Positions 47,636-56,080 of a stretch of DNA of 64,000 bases are shown in pieces (position 1 is the first letter of the stretch; each line of letters begins with the position of its first letter). The translations under genes and the position numbers were made by a program. The notes under the pieces were generated by a model that ran no database searches, had not been told where the DNA came from, and saw only the letters and a list, made by a program, of their open reading frames with translations. The stretch comes from CAZPUR01 sp964589815 (GTDB lineage: Bacteria > Patescibacteriota > Microgenomatia > UBA1400): positions 1 to 64,000 of the forward strand of contig CAZPUR010000002.1 in NCBI GenBank assembly GCA_964589815.1, given 5' to 3'.

Positions 47636-50302
47636 ATGAAGCAATACAATCCTTCTGAAATCGAGGCCAAATGGAGAAAGATCTGGACTAAAAATAAAAC
47701 TTTCCAAGTTGATCTAAAAAGAGCCTCGGCCAAAGGCCGAAAGCCATATTACAATCTAATGATGTTTCCTTATCCATCGGCCGAAGGTCTTCATATTGGT
47801 AATATGTATGCTTTTACCGGCTCAGATATCTGGGGCAGATATATGAGAATGAAGGGTTTTGAAGTTTTTGAACCCATTGGTTTGGATGGTTTTGGGATCC
47901 ACTCGGAAAACTATGCCCTTAAAGTTGGTCGCCATCCCAAAAAGCAGGCTAAAATCTCCGAAAAAAACTTTTACCGCCAGCTAAAAATGATTGGCAATCA
48001 ATTTTCTTGGGACAATCATTTGGAAACCTATGACCCCGATTACTACCGCTGGACCCAGTGGATTTTTATTCAGTTATTCAAGGCGGGTTTGGCTTATAGA
48101 AAAAAGTCAGCGGTTAACTGGTGCCCTTCCTGTAAAACTGTTTTAGCCGATGAACAAGTCATTAATGGCCTTTGTGAGCGCTGTGAAACTCGGGTTAAGG
48201 AGAAAAAACTATCTCAGTGGTTTTTTAAAATCACTGATTACGCTGATAGATTACTTAAGAATACAGAGAAAATAGACTGGTCAGAAAAAGTCTTAATTAG
48301 CCAGAGAAACTGGATTGGTAGAAAAGAAGGGATTGATATTACTTATCAAGTGGTTGACTCCAGGGGTAAAAGTCTTAAAAACACCACCATTACTTGCTTT
48401 ACCACCAGGCCGGATACTAATTTTGGGGCCACTTTTGTGGTTTTAGCGCCGGAACACCAGCTAGTAGATCAGATAACATCAAAAGATAACAAAAAAACAG
48501 TTGGCAATTACAAAGCTCAAGCGCTAGGAAAATCAAAAGAGGAAAGAATTGCTGAAGGATCAAGTAAAAGTGGAGTTTTTACTGGCAGGTATGCTTTAAA
48601 CCAGCTAACAGGTAAAAAGATGCCTATCTGGGTTTCTGACTTTGTTTTAATGGATTTTGGCAGTGGGGCAGTGGTGGGTGTTCCCGGTCATGACCTCAGA
48701 GATTTTCAGTTCGCCCGGGAATTTGGGTTGGATATTGTTCGGGTAGTTGTTGGGCCGGACGGAGATAAAAGCAAAATCAAAAAAGAATCTCAGGTTCAGG
48801 AAGAAGAGGGAAAAATGGTTAATTCCGAGTTTTTAAATGGTTTGGACATTCATCAAGCCACTGAAAAAATGATGGATTATCTTGAGGAAAAAGGCTGGGG
48901 TACAAGGACTGTTACCTATCATCTCCGTGACTGGCTCATTTCTCGCCAAAGATACTGGGGACCACCGATTCCTATGGTTTATTGTAAGAAATGTAGTTGG
49001 CAGCCAGTAGCGGAAAAGGATTTGCCGGTTTTACTGCCAGAGGTAGAGGATTGGCGGCCTAAAGGTATGGGTAGAGGACCGTTAGCTCAATTAAAAGATT
49101 GGGTGAAGACTAAATGCCCCAAATGCGGCGGTCCAGCTGAAAGGGAAACAGATGTTTCCGATACTTTTTTAGATTCTGCCTGGTATTTTCTTAGATATCC
49201 TAGTATTAAACTTAGGAATAGTAAATTGGAAATTGGTCCGCCAGCTGGCGGATGGAAATTGGAAATTCCCTGGAACCAAAAGGTTACAGGGCAGTGGCTG
49301 CCGGTAGATATGTATATTGGCGGTGCCGAGCATTCAGTTTTACATCTTCTGTACTCGAGATTCCTGACGATGTTTTTTAAAGACCAAGGCCTGTTAGACT
49401 TCGAAGAACCCTTCAGCAAATTTAGAGCCCACGGTTTGATTATTAAAGATGGTGCCAAGATGAGTAAATCCAAGGGCAATATTGTCACCCCTGATAAATA
49501 CATTAAAAAATATGGGGTCGATGCTCTTAGATGCTATCTGATGTTTATTGGTCCTCTGTCTCAAGGCGGAGATTTTCGAGATACAGGCATGGTGGGAATG
49601 TATAAATTTCTCACTCGGGTTTGGAAACTAGTTGTTTCCAACCACGGGATTAACCTCAAGAAAAAGGGTTCGGAGTACGATCAAAGCCTGGTTTTCAACT
49701 CCCCTAAAAACACCTCGGAGGTGTTACGAAGTAACTCCTGCGAGGTGGATGATAAAAGGGAAACCTATTGGCAACACCAAACCATCAAACGCGTTACCCA
49801 AAGCATTGAAAGATTAAAGTATAATACCGCCATTTCTGCTTTAATGGAATATATTAATTTCCTTCAAAGTCTTAAAAAAATATCACCAGAATCACTATCA
49901 ATTCTAATTCGACTCTTAGCTCCATTTGCCCCTCATTTAACAGATGAATTATGGTCTATTTTAGAGAGTAAAAAAGGTATTCAAAGAGATGAGAATCGTC
50001 ATTCTGGAGCGTCAGCGATAGAATCTCATCGTCATCCCGAATTCATTTCGGGATCTTCTGTTCATTACCAATCTTGGCCTAAGTGGAATGAAAAATATTT
50101 AGTGGAGGAGACCGTGGAAATCGTGGTTCAAATCAACGGTAAAGTCCGGGATCGTTTACAAGTTAAAGTCACCAAAGCTAATGATCAAAACACCATTAGC
50201 ACACTTGCCCTAAATTCTGCTAAAATCCAAAATTACTTGAAGAATAATAAACCTAAAAAAGAAATTTTTATCTCTGGAAAACTGATTAATTTGGTAGTTT
50301 AA
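47636..50302 (+). CDS. leuS: Leucyl-tRNA synthetase
   Basis: This 888-residue class I enzyme charges tRNA-Leu. HIGN (near 53), a zinc motif CPSCKTVLADEQ...CERC (163-183), the CP1 editing domain (about 225-420), a second CPKCGG site, KMSKSKGN (near 608) and the anticodon-binding helices are present. Three repeat insertions are read in frame: TCCGCCAGCTGGCGGA flanked by AAATTGGAAATT (49225-49264), a family C block (49709-49758) and two REP-like elements (49999-50056). TAAAAT lies 6 nt before the ATG with TTGTAA 17 nt further, so the mRNA is probably leaderless. Confidence 0.97.
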   Translation: MKQYNPSEIEAKWRKIWTKNKTFQVDLKRASAKGRKPYYNLMMFPYPSAEGLHIGNMYAFTGSDIWGRYMRMKGFEVFEPIGLDGFGIHSENYALKVGRHPKKQAKISEKNFYRQLKMIGNQFSWDNHLETYDPDYYRWTQWIFIQLFKAGLAYRKKSAVNWCPSCKTVLADEQVINGLCERCETRVKEKKLSQWFFKITDYADRLLKNTEKIDWSEKVLISQRNWIGRKEGIDITYQVVDSRGKSLKNTTITCFTTRPDTNFGATFVVLAPEHQLVDQITSKDNKKTVGNYKAQALGKSKEERIAEGSSKSGVFTGRYALNQLTGKKMPIWVSDFVLMDFGSGAVVGVPGHDLRDFQFAREFGLDIVRVVVGPDGDKSKIKKESQVQEEEGKMVNSEFLNGLDIHQATEKMMDYLEEKGWGTRTVTYHLRDWLISRQRYWGPPIPMVYCKKCSWQPVAEKDLPVLLPEVEDWRPKGMGRGPLAQLKDWVKTKCPKCGGPAERETDVSDTFLDSAWYFLRYPSIKLRNSKLEIGPPAGGWKLEIPWNQKVTGQWLPVDMYIGGAEHSVLHLLYSRFLTMFFKDQGLLDFEEPFSKFRAHGLIIKDGAKMSKSKGNIVTPDKYIKKYGVDALRCYLMFIGPLSQGGDFRDTGMVGMYKFLTRVWKLVVSNHGINLKKKGSEYDQSLVFNSPKNTSEVLRSNSCEVDDKRETYWQHQTIKRVTQSIERLKYNTAISALMEYINFLQSLKKISPESLSILIRLLAPFAPHLTDELWSILESKKGIQRDENRHSGASAIESHRHPEFISGSSVHYQSWPKWNEKYLVEETVEIVVQINGKVRDRLQVKVTKANDQNTISTLALNSAKIQNYLKNNKPKKEIFISGKLINLVV
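49237..49252. repeat. Family A palindrome inside leuS
   Basis: It is read in frame as PPAGG (IGPPAGGWKLE), between two AAATTGGAAATT direct repeats, in a loop just before the catalytic-domain segment PVDMYIGGAEH. Confidence 0.9.
49709..49758. repeat. Family C block inside leuS
   Basis: CACCTCGGAGGTG, TTACGAAGTAA and a diverged CGAGGTGG arm match the non-coding copy at 14541-14580. Translated as NTSEVLRSNSCEVDD, between anticodon-domain helices. Confidence 0.85.
49999..50056. repeat. Two REP-like elements inside leuS
   Basis: TCATTCTGGAGCGTCAGCGA and a TCATCCCGAA...TTCGGGATCT element lie back to back and are translated as RHSGASAIESHRHPEFISGS, in the linker before the C-terminal domain. Confidence 0.85.
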
Positions 50303-50577
50303 ATATAACCTCTTTTTCGAAGCATCACTTCATTCAAATCTAACACGGTTTGTGCTATGATATTGTCTGGATCTGTTTGTTGACGTTGTTCCTCAATCTG
50401 AGCCAATAAAGTTCTGTCTCGACTAGCAAATAATTCTCCCAAAGTAGCTGGATAGCCATCGCCCGGAACAGCCTGAATGGGAATATCGGAAAAATCAAGA
50501 GCCAGCTCTTCTCTTACAGCAGCCTCTTGTTCGTTTAAAGCAGCTAATTGACTTATATGATGTTCTGATGCTTTCAT
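50299..50577 (-). CDS. Orphan 92-residue protein
   Basis: MKASEHHISQLAALNEQEAA is helical and followed by REELALDFSDIPIQAVPGDG and a second helix pair ending RKRGYI. It overlaps the leuS end by 4 bp on the opposite strand. No signal peptide, no known family. Amino acid usage and length resemble the other orphan proteins here. Confidence 0.6.
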   Translation of the reverse strand: MKASEHHISQLAALNEQEAAVREELALDFSDIPIQAVPGDGYPATLGELFASRDRTLLAQIEEQRQQTDPDNIIAQTVLDLNEVMLRKRGYI

Positions 50578-50704
50578 AAATATGAACTAATTAAAATTAT
50601 CTGTTATTTTACTTTCTTATTTTTCCTCTGTCAATTTTTTTGCTTTTTTGCTTTTTCTTAACTTCTTTTTTAGTTTTTTTTCTTTTCCTCCTTAGCAACC
50701 TTCT

Positions 50705-50739
50705 TATACTTCGGTATACTAAAAGTATACTAGAGTATA
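50705..50739. promoter_or_regulatory. 35-bp two-fold-symmetric operator before the TrpR-like gene
   Basis: Outer arms TATACT and AGTATA and inner arms GTATACT and AGTATAC are arranged about a central AAA, with TCG and TAG spacers. Like half-sites are exactly 10 bp apart, one helical turn. It ends 3 bp before a -35 TTGACA (50743) whose TATTAT (50766) sits 7 nt before the ATG. The copy at 51269-51303 differs at one base. Confidence 0.85.
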
Positions 50740-50778
50740 AGCTTGACAAATCACAGGGATAAGATTATTATTTAAATA

Positions 50779-51234
50779 ATGCCCAGGGTTTCAAAGGCCA
50801 GAAAAGTATCTTCAAAGAAAAAAGAGCTCTTTATTGATGACTTCTATTCGGCCATAACTTCTTTTAAAGACAAGTATGAAGTCCAATCATTTTTTGAAGA
50901 TATGCTTACTACAGAAGAAAAGTTGATGCTTGCTAAACGTTTTCAAGTAGCCATGATGCTCAAACTTAACTATCTTTGGAGTGAAATAACAGATAGAGTA
51001 AAGGTAACCACCTCTACGGTAGCTCAAGTGGCCCAGAGAATAAAAAGATATAAGGGTGGGCTTTTAACTGTTGCCCAGAGAATCATTTCTTTCAAAGAAA
51101 AAAAGTTGAATCAGTGGCAGAAACATAAAAAGGAAAAATATTCGGATTTAGGAGCAGAAATGGTCAAAGCAGGTTTGGGAATTTTGATTCAGAATAAACA
51201 AAGAATTAGGAAGAAAAAGTCAATTACATCATAA
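50779..51234 (+). CDS. TrpR/YerC-family transcription regulator
   Basis: This 151-residue protein has a basic N-terminus and the TrpR-superfamily helical core (about 20-105; FEDMLTTEEKLMLAKRFQVA, LWSEITDRVKVTTSTVAQVA as the helix-turn-helix, QRIKRYKGG) and a basic C-terminal tail. YerC/TrpR relatives bind palindromic DNA as dimers. The same 35-bp symmetric operator precedes this gene and comEA, so it likely represses itself and the competence genes. The ligand is unknown; nothing points to tryptophan. Confidence 0.85.
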   Translation: MPRVSKARKVSSKKKELFIDDFYSAITSFKDKYEVQSFFEDMLTTEEKLMLAKRFQVAMMLKLNYLWSEITDRVKVTTSTVAQVAQRIKRYKGGLLTVAQRIISFKEKKLNQWQKHKKEKYSDLGAEMVKAGLGILIQNKQRIRKKKSITS

Positions 51235-51268
51235 TTAATAAAGCAATTAATAAAGCAAGGTCATTTCT

Positions 51269-51303
51269 TATACTTCGGTATACTAAAAGCATACTAGAGT
51301 ATA
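51269..51303. promoter_or_regulatory. 35-bp operator before comEA
   Basis: Identical to 50705-50739 except AGCATAC in one inner arm. It ends 10 bp before the comEA ATG and covers the expected promoter (TATAAG 8 nt before the ATG), so a bound protein should block transcription. Confidence 0.85.
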
Positions 51304-51313
51304 AGCAACAGAT

Positions 51314-51997
51314 ATGGCGGAAGTCCTAGAGGTAAAACTTTCTCCAAAAGAAGTAGAGAGGAGTGAAGGATTAGACAATAAAGGCAAATTTGACTTCGAG
51401 GATTTTTTTGAAAAACATAAACTTCAAGTAATTTTAGGCGGATTAGGCATTTTTCTTTTGGGAGTAGGGATTTTCTCCACCGTGGCCCTTTCCCTTAAAA
51501 ATCAATCTTCAGATATAGAAATCATTTCCGACCAAGAAGAACAAACCTCAGAAATTTGTGTCCACATTGCCGGCGCAGTTGAAGCGCCTGGTCTTTACAA
51601 ACTGGCTTCAGATGCCAGAATTAATGATGCTTTAGTCGCCTCTGGCGGCTTGAACGCTGAAGCTGATCGGGAGTGGTTTAATCAATCCGTTAATTTAGCC
51701 CAAAAGCTATCAGATGGAGCAAAACTTTATATTCCCTTCAAAGGCGAAGCCTCGCCCATACCCCGAGAAGGAATAGTTGCTGGCCAACAAACCAATATTT
51801 TTGTTGATTCTCAAGGGAAAATCAACCTCAACACTGCCACCCTTGATCAGTTAGATTCTTTACCCGGTATTGGTCCGGCCTATGCCCAAAGAATTATCGA
51901 TGCCCGACCCTTTTCTTCCGCAGAAGAGCTCAAAAATATTTCCGGTATTGGCGAAAAAACTTTTGAGAAAATCAAAGACCAAATCACGGTTTTTTAA
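51314..51997 (+). CDS. comEA: Competence DNA receptor ComEA
   Basis: This 227-residue protein has a cytosolic start, a membrane span (about 41-61), a SLBB-like domain (about 85-145; CVHIAGAVEAPGLYKL) and a C-terminal helix-hairpin-helix pair (170-227; INLNTATLDQLDSLPGIGPA, KNISGIGEKTFEKI). ComEA binds incoming double-stranded DNA and passes it to ComEC. Its stop overlaps the comEC start by one base (TAATG), so translation is coupled. A TrpR-like operator covers its promoter. Confidence 0.95.
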   Translation: MAEVLEVKLSPKEVERSEGLDNKGKFDFEDFFEKHKLQVILGGLGIFLLGVGIFSTVALSLKNQSSDIEIISDQEEQTSEICVHIAGAVEAPGLYKLASDARINDALVASGGLNAEADREWFNQSVNLAQKLSDGAKLYIPFKGEASPIPREGIVAGQQTNIFVDSQGKINLNTATLDQLDSLPGIGPAYAQRIIDARPFSSAEELKNISGIGEKTFEKIKDQITVF

Positions 51998-53112
51998 TGA
52001 ATTTAAAACTTCGTTATATTTCCATCCTTCTCACCATTTTTTTACCCCTTTATTTTTTCCGTCTTTATCAAAAAACAAAAGTTCCCTTTAAAATCGGGGA
52101 TAAGGTTAAAATTACCTCCAGCTTCACCGAAGAACCCCAAATTTATCAAGGGAAACAACATTTTAAGATTAAAAACATCAAAGTCAGTTCAGGTTTAGAA
52201 CCAGAATTGCATTATGGAGATGAGGTACAAGTCATCGGTCGCGTCAGTCGGGAACAAAATAAATATTATCTCCAAAACCCAAAAGTGACCTTATTAAAAT
52301 CCAATAAAAACTTAAAAACCGGTTTATTTAAACTCCGCCAAAACTTAGAGCAAAAAATCACTCAAGTTTTACCCGAACCTCAAGCCAGCCTTTTATCAGG
52401 CATTGTTTTGGGAGTCCAAAAAACTCTGCCTCAAGATTTCTATCAGAACTTGATTAAAAGCGGCACCCTCCATATTGTCGTTGCCTCGGGAATGAATATT
52501 TCTTTAGTGGCTGGTGGCCTTAAAGAAGTTTTGGCTCATATTTTCTCCCGCAAACCTGCCTTAATTATTTCCCTGATAATTATTTACCTTTATTGCCTTT
52601 TGGCTGGTTCCACTCCGGCTATTATCCGCGCCAGCCTTATGGCTGGCGCTCTTTACCTTTCTTACTTTTTCGGTCGGCAAAGCACCTCCTGGTGGACTTT
52701 GATTTTAACTGCCTGCCTTATGTTGATAGTCAACCCCTTAATTATCAGTGATACTGGCTTCCAGCTTTCTTTTTCCGCTACTTTTGGTTTAATCACCTTT
52801 ACCCCCAAAATCCAAAAGAAACTCTCTTCCCGATTATTTCTCAAAAAAATCAACCAGCCTTTATCAGAAACTTTAGGCGCCCTCATCTTTACCTCACCCA
52901 TTTTAATCTTCACTTTTGGTCGATTTAACCCTCTCATTATTATTCCCAATATTTTTATTATCGAGTTAATCGAATATATTATGTATTTGGGGCTAATAAT
53001 TAGTTTCAGCAGTTTAATTTTTTTACCTTTAACTCAGTTGATCGCTTTTTTTGCCTGGCTGCCTTTGACTTACCTAATTTTGGTGATTAACTTTTTTGGT
53101 CCCATACTATGA
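51997..53112 (+). CDS. comEC: ComEC channel part (competence domain)
   Basis: This 371-residue multi-span membrane protein has an N-terminal span, an OB-like domain (about 30-105) and the ComEC/Rec2 competence domain (LLSGIVLGVQKTLP, IKSGTLHIVVASGMNISLVA, AGSTPAIIRASLMAG). It carries single-stranded DNA into the cell. In most bacteria the metallo-beta-lactamase domain is fused at the C-terminus; here it is a separate gene starting inside the last codons (ATGA overlap at 53109). Confidence 0.95.
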   Translation: MNLKLRYISILLTIFLPLYFFRLYQKTKVPFKIGDKVKITSSFTEEPQIYQGKQHFKIKNIKVSSGLEPELHYGDEVQVIGRVSREQNKYYLQNPKVTLLKSNKNLKTGLFKLRQNLEQKITQVLPEPQASLLSGIVLGVQKTLPQDFYQNLIKSGTLHIVVASGMNISLVAGGLKEVLAHIFSRKPALIISLIIIYLYCLLAGSTPAIIRASLMAGALYLSYFFGRQSTSWWTLILTACLMLIVNPLIISDTGFQLSFSATFGLITFTPKIQKKLSSRLFLKKINQPLSETLGALIFTSPILIFTFGRFNPLIIIPNIFIIELIEYIMYLGLIISFSSLIFLPLTQLIAFFAWLPLTYLILVINFFGPIL

Positions 53113-53933
53113 ACAAAAAAATTTTCTATCCCTTTATTCTTTCCTTAATTCTTTTACCCTTTGTTTTTCTAGCTTTTTTACCCAGCCAGCGTCTCCAACT
53201 GATTGCTTGTGACGTCGGCCAAGGCGACGCCATTTTATTAACTAAAGGTTTTACTCAAATTCTGATTGATGGCGGCCCCAATAACAAGGTTTTAGATTGT
53301 TTAGAAGAAAACTTACCTTTTTATGACCGCACCCTTGAATTAATCATCAATACTCACCCAGACAAAGACCATGTGGCTGGCTTAGTAGAAGTTTTAAAAC
53401 GTTATCAAGTCAATCAAGTTTTAGCTCATGAATTTGATGTAGAAAGTAATATTGCGAAACAGTTTTATATACTTACTCAAGAACGAGAAATACCTTTTTA
53501 TTCGCCTGAAAAAGGGGAGAAAATCAAACTGGCAGGTTTAGAGTTTGCTACCCTGTGGCCGCCTTTGGACAAACAAAACTCAACTCAAGTTCTAGGAACC
53601 AGCAGTGGTAAAACCAATGAGAATTCTTTGGTTTTCCATTTGCAATACGGCGCTTTTGATGCTATTTTTACCGGTGATATCACCAGTAAAGAAGAAGAAC
53701 AAATTATCAAAGACTATCAATTTCAAAATATCGAAGTCTTAAAAGTAGCTCATCACGGTTCCAAATATTCTTCTTCTCAGAAATTTCTTCAGGCAGTCAG
53801 GCCTCAAATCGCCATTATCTCTGTGGGCAAAAACCCCTGGGGCCACCCGACTCAGGAAGTTTTAGAAAGGTTAAGTCAAGTTAAAGCCAAAATTTTAAGA
53901 ACAGATAAGGAGAAAATAAAGATAGTGATTTAG
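53109..53933 (+). CDS. ComEC-type metallo-beta-lactamase protein
   Basis: This 274-residue protein has an N-terminal hydrophobic anchor (about 7-24) and a beta-lactamase fold: LIACDVGQGDAILL, the metal-binding THPDKDHVAGL (HxxxDH), FTGDITSKEE and VAHHGSKYSSS. In fused ComEC this domain is thought to degrade the non-transported DNA strand. The 4-bp overlap with the channel gene suggests a one-to-one complex. The first His of HxHxDH is replaced by Pro context (TH-P-DKDH), as in ComEC proteins. Confidence 0.92.
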   Translation: MNKKIFYPFILSLILLPFVFLAFLPSQRLQLIACDVGQGDAILLTKGFTQILIDGGPNNKVLDCLEENLPFYDRTLELIINTHPDKDHVAGLVEVLKRYQVNQVLAHEFDVESNIAKQFYILTQEREIPFYSPEKGEKIKLAGLEFATLWPPLDKQNSTQVLGTSSGKTNENSLVFHLQYGAFDAIFTGDITSKEEEQIIKDYQFQNIEVLKVAHHGSKYSSSQKFLQAVRPQIAIISVGKNPWGHPTQEVLERLSQVKAKILRTDKEKIKIVI

Positions 53934-53938
53934 TTTTT

Positions 53939-54271
53939 TTAGCGTTGAAAAAGGAAACCAGAGGCAAGTCTTTGGAGATTTTCTTCAGCTTCTGTAGCTT
54001 TAGCGTCTCCGAAAGAAGCAAGGGCAAAAACCCAAGGTCTTAAGTCTTCCATCGCCATTTCTTCCGAAGGGAGAAAGGCCAAACCGTAAATACCTGGTCG
54101 TATTTCTTGGATAGAGGCAACTTCTTCTGGAGGTATCCCTGCCTCTTCACCCATCCAGAGCAGGGTTTGATTTATTACCACACTTACGCTTGAATCATAA
54201 GACTGTAAAAATAAACCTTGTTCACCGGTTGCTAATGTTATTTCTCTAATCGAAGTTTTTGCTTCTGCCAT
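53939..54271 (-). CDS. Orphan 110-residue acidic protein
   Basis: AAGGAGTATTTT precedes the ATG. MAEAKTSIREITLATGEQGL is followed by a predicted mixed alpha/beta fold (SYDSSVSVVINQTLLWMGEE, EIRPGIYGLAFLPSEEMAME). No signal peptide. No family recognised. Convergent with the ComEC-type gene, 5 bp apart. Confidence 0.6.
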   Translation of the reverse strand: MAEAKTSIREITLATGEQGLFLQSYDSSVSVVINQTLLWMGEEAGIPPEEVASIQEIRPGIYGLAFLPSEEMAMEDLRPWVFALASFGDAKATEAEENLQRLASGFLFQR

Positions 54272-54353
54272 AAAATACTCCTTATTTTTATTTTGAACCT
54301 TATTTTATCTTTATAACTACTATTTGTCAATAATATAGGATATAATTATAGAT

Positions 54354-54710
54354 ATGGATACATTAGAAAGATTAGGAATTTGGTTGGGTGAGGGTGAAGC
54401 GAACATACTTTATGTTCAAGCCGCAGTTTCTGAGATAGCTCCGGGGACTGAATTTTTTACCGGCGACTTGGTTTTTAGAGGAGAAAAACCTCCTAGACCG
54501 ACTGACTTACTTAGGCAGATGGAGGGATGTGTAGAGCCACTAGGAGTGCAAGCTCGGCGAGGAGGAGAATTAGGTTGGTTACGCACAGGCGATCCGCGTC
54601 TTGAGGGGCTTGGAGTTTGTGAAAAGAGCCAGGAAGGTAAGGACTGTCTTTGTATTCAATCAGCTCACGCTGGTTGTGTTATTTATGATCGAGCAAAGAG
54701 GAGAAAATAA
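54354..54710 (+). CDS. Orphan 118-residue protein
   Basis: MDTLERLGIWLGEGEANILY continues with FFTGDLVFRGEKPPRPTDLL and a Cys-containing end (GVCEKSQEGKDCLCIQSAHA). TATAAT (54342-54347) lies 6 nt before the ATG, so the mRNA is likely leaderless. The MDTLERLGIW start resembles MLERLGVDYPY of the gene at 56081. No family recognised. Confidence 0.6.
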   Translation: MDTLERLGIWLGEGEANILYVQAAVSEIAPGTEFFTGDLVFRGEKPPRPTDLLRQMEGCVEPLGVQARRGGELGWLRTGDPRLEGLGVCEKSQEGKDCLCIQSAHAGCVIYDRAKRRK

Positions 54711-54801
54711 GATTAAGAATTTAAATAAATAAAGCTAGACTATCTGCCTTAGCGTGATATAATTGTTTGAGTCTTTAAAGTTTTTAGAAAAGAGGGGATA
54801 A

Positions 54802-55015
54802 GTGGAAACTAAAACTATAATTATGGGAGCAGATGGAAAACCATTAAACTTAGGGCAGATTAAGGAAGCAGCTCTGGCTGAAGGCTTTTGACCCTACAGA
54901 CTTAGAAGGTTTAGGCGCAGAAGATATAGCAACAATAATGGCAGCTGAAAATGCAATTACTAGAGGAAGGATATCTCCAAACCTCACAGTAAGCCCTAGC
55001 CCTACCAGAGAATAG
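54802..55015 (+). pseudogene. Frame-interrupted small gene, possible +1 frameshift
   Basis: AGAGGGGATAA precedes a GTG (54802) opening METKTIIMGADGKPLNLGQI, then KEAALAEGF and TGA. Skipping one T in GGC TTT TGA CCC gives an uninterrupted DPTDLEGLGAEDIATIMAAE, ending at 55013 (70 residues in total). TTT-TGA-C resembles the RF2 frameshift site CTT-TGA-C and has GAAGG just upstream. A simple indel is equally possible. Confidence 0.5.
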
Positions 55016-55091
55016 ACTTCAGCATTCTTTCCCAGACTTTGAGCTTAAAAAATCTTGACATTGGTTTAATCGCAATGCTAGACTGAAAAAG

Positions 55092-56003
55092 ATGAGAAAA
55101 ATTTTTGATTGGCTTAAAAATCACAAACTCGCCTTTATTCTTCTTTTAGTCATGGCTTATTTTATTTTTAAACCCCAGTTTTTAGGCCTGTCTAGTTTGC
55201 AAAAAGCAGTCACTCCCCAGCGGAGTTTGGTAACCGAAGAAGCCCTACCTGCTGTGGGTGGGGGAGAAATAGCCATGGCTCCGGCCAGAGGCGGAATCCT
55301 TGCACCTGAATCTGCGCCAGTGCCTGACGTAGAAGAAAGAATGGTGGCAGAAGAAAGTTATCTTTCCATGTTAGTTGACGATGTCCGTCAATCAGTGGAT
55401 GAAGTCATCAACTATATCGATGCCAAAGGTGGTTACATGGTTTCTTCTAATATTAGTCAACCAGAAGAAGCGCCTTTTGCCACGGTTGTTTTAAGAGTGC
55501 CTCAACCAGAATTAAGGTCAGCCCTGGAACATTTACGGAGTTTGGCAGTTAGAGTCACTTCAGAAAGATTACAGGGTAGAGATGTCACCGACCAATATTT
55601 TGACCTTGAATCTCGACTGCAAACTTTAGAAAAAACCAAAGCCAAGTTTGAAACAATTCTTAACCAGGCGACTCAAGTTCAAGATCTTTTGGAAGTGCAA
55701 AGACAACTGACCTATTTGCAAGACCAGATTGATAGCCTTAAAGGCCGCCAGCTTTATTTAGAAAAAACCGCGGCCAATGCCAAGCTGACGGTCTATCTTT
55801 CTTCAGATGAATGGTCTTTGCCTTATGCGCCGGAAAAGCCTTTTAGAGCTAAAGTGATTTTCAAGCAAGCAGTTCGTGCTTTGGTGACCACTGTTCGCGG
55901 CCTAGCCAAAGCCGGTATTTGGGTAATAGTTTATGGTCCAATTTGGTTGCCAGTTCTGATCATTGTCTTAGTGATTAAGAAAAGGCGAAGACCTCAACCC
56001 TAA
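55092..56003 (+). CDS. DUF4349 membrane protein
   Basis: This 303-residue protein has an N-terminal span (about 12-30), an extracellular DUF4349 domain (about 90-245; VDEVINYIDAKGGYMVSSNI, VVLRVPQPELRSALEHLRSL, VTDQYFDLESRLQTLEKTKA) with a coiled coil (170-225), and a C-terminal span (265-293) with a basic tail. The family is common in Gram-positive membranes; its function is unknown. TTGACA, an 18-nt spacer and TAGACT end 7 nt before the ATG, predicting a leaderless mRNA. Confidence 0.85.
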   Translation: MRKIFDWLKNHKLAFILLLVMAYFIFKPQFLGLSSLQKAVTPQRSLVTEEALPAVGGGEIAMAPARGGILAPESAPVPDVEERMVAEESYLSMLVDDVRQSVDEVINYIDAKGGYMVSSNISQPEEAPFATVVLRVPQPELRSALEHLRSLAVRVTSERLQGRDVTDQYFDLESRLQTLEKTKAKFETILNQATQVQDLLEVQRQLTYLQDQIDSLKGRQLYLEKTAANAKLTVYLSSDEWSLPYAPEKPFRAKVIFKQAVRALVTTVRGLAKAGIWVIVYGPIWLPVLIIVLVIKKRRRPQP

Positions 56004-56080
56004 CATTGAAAAAACACCAATAATCTTCCACCCCTTTTTTGATCTACTAATATATATTTTGATATAATTGGTGTTTAATT

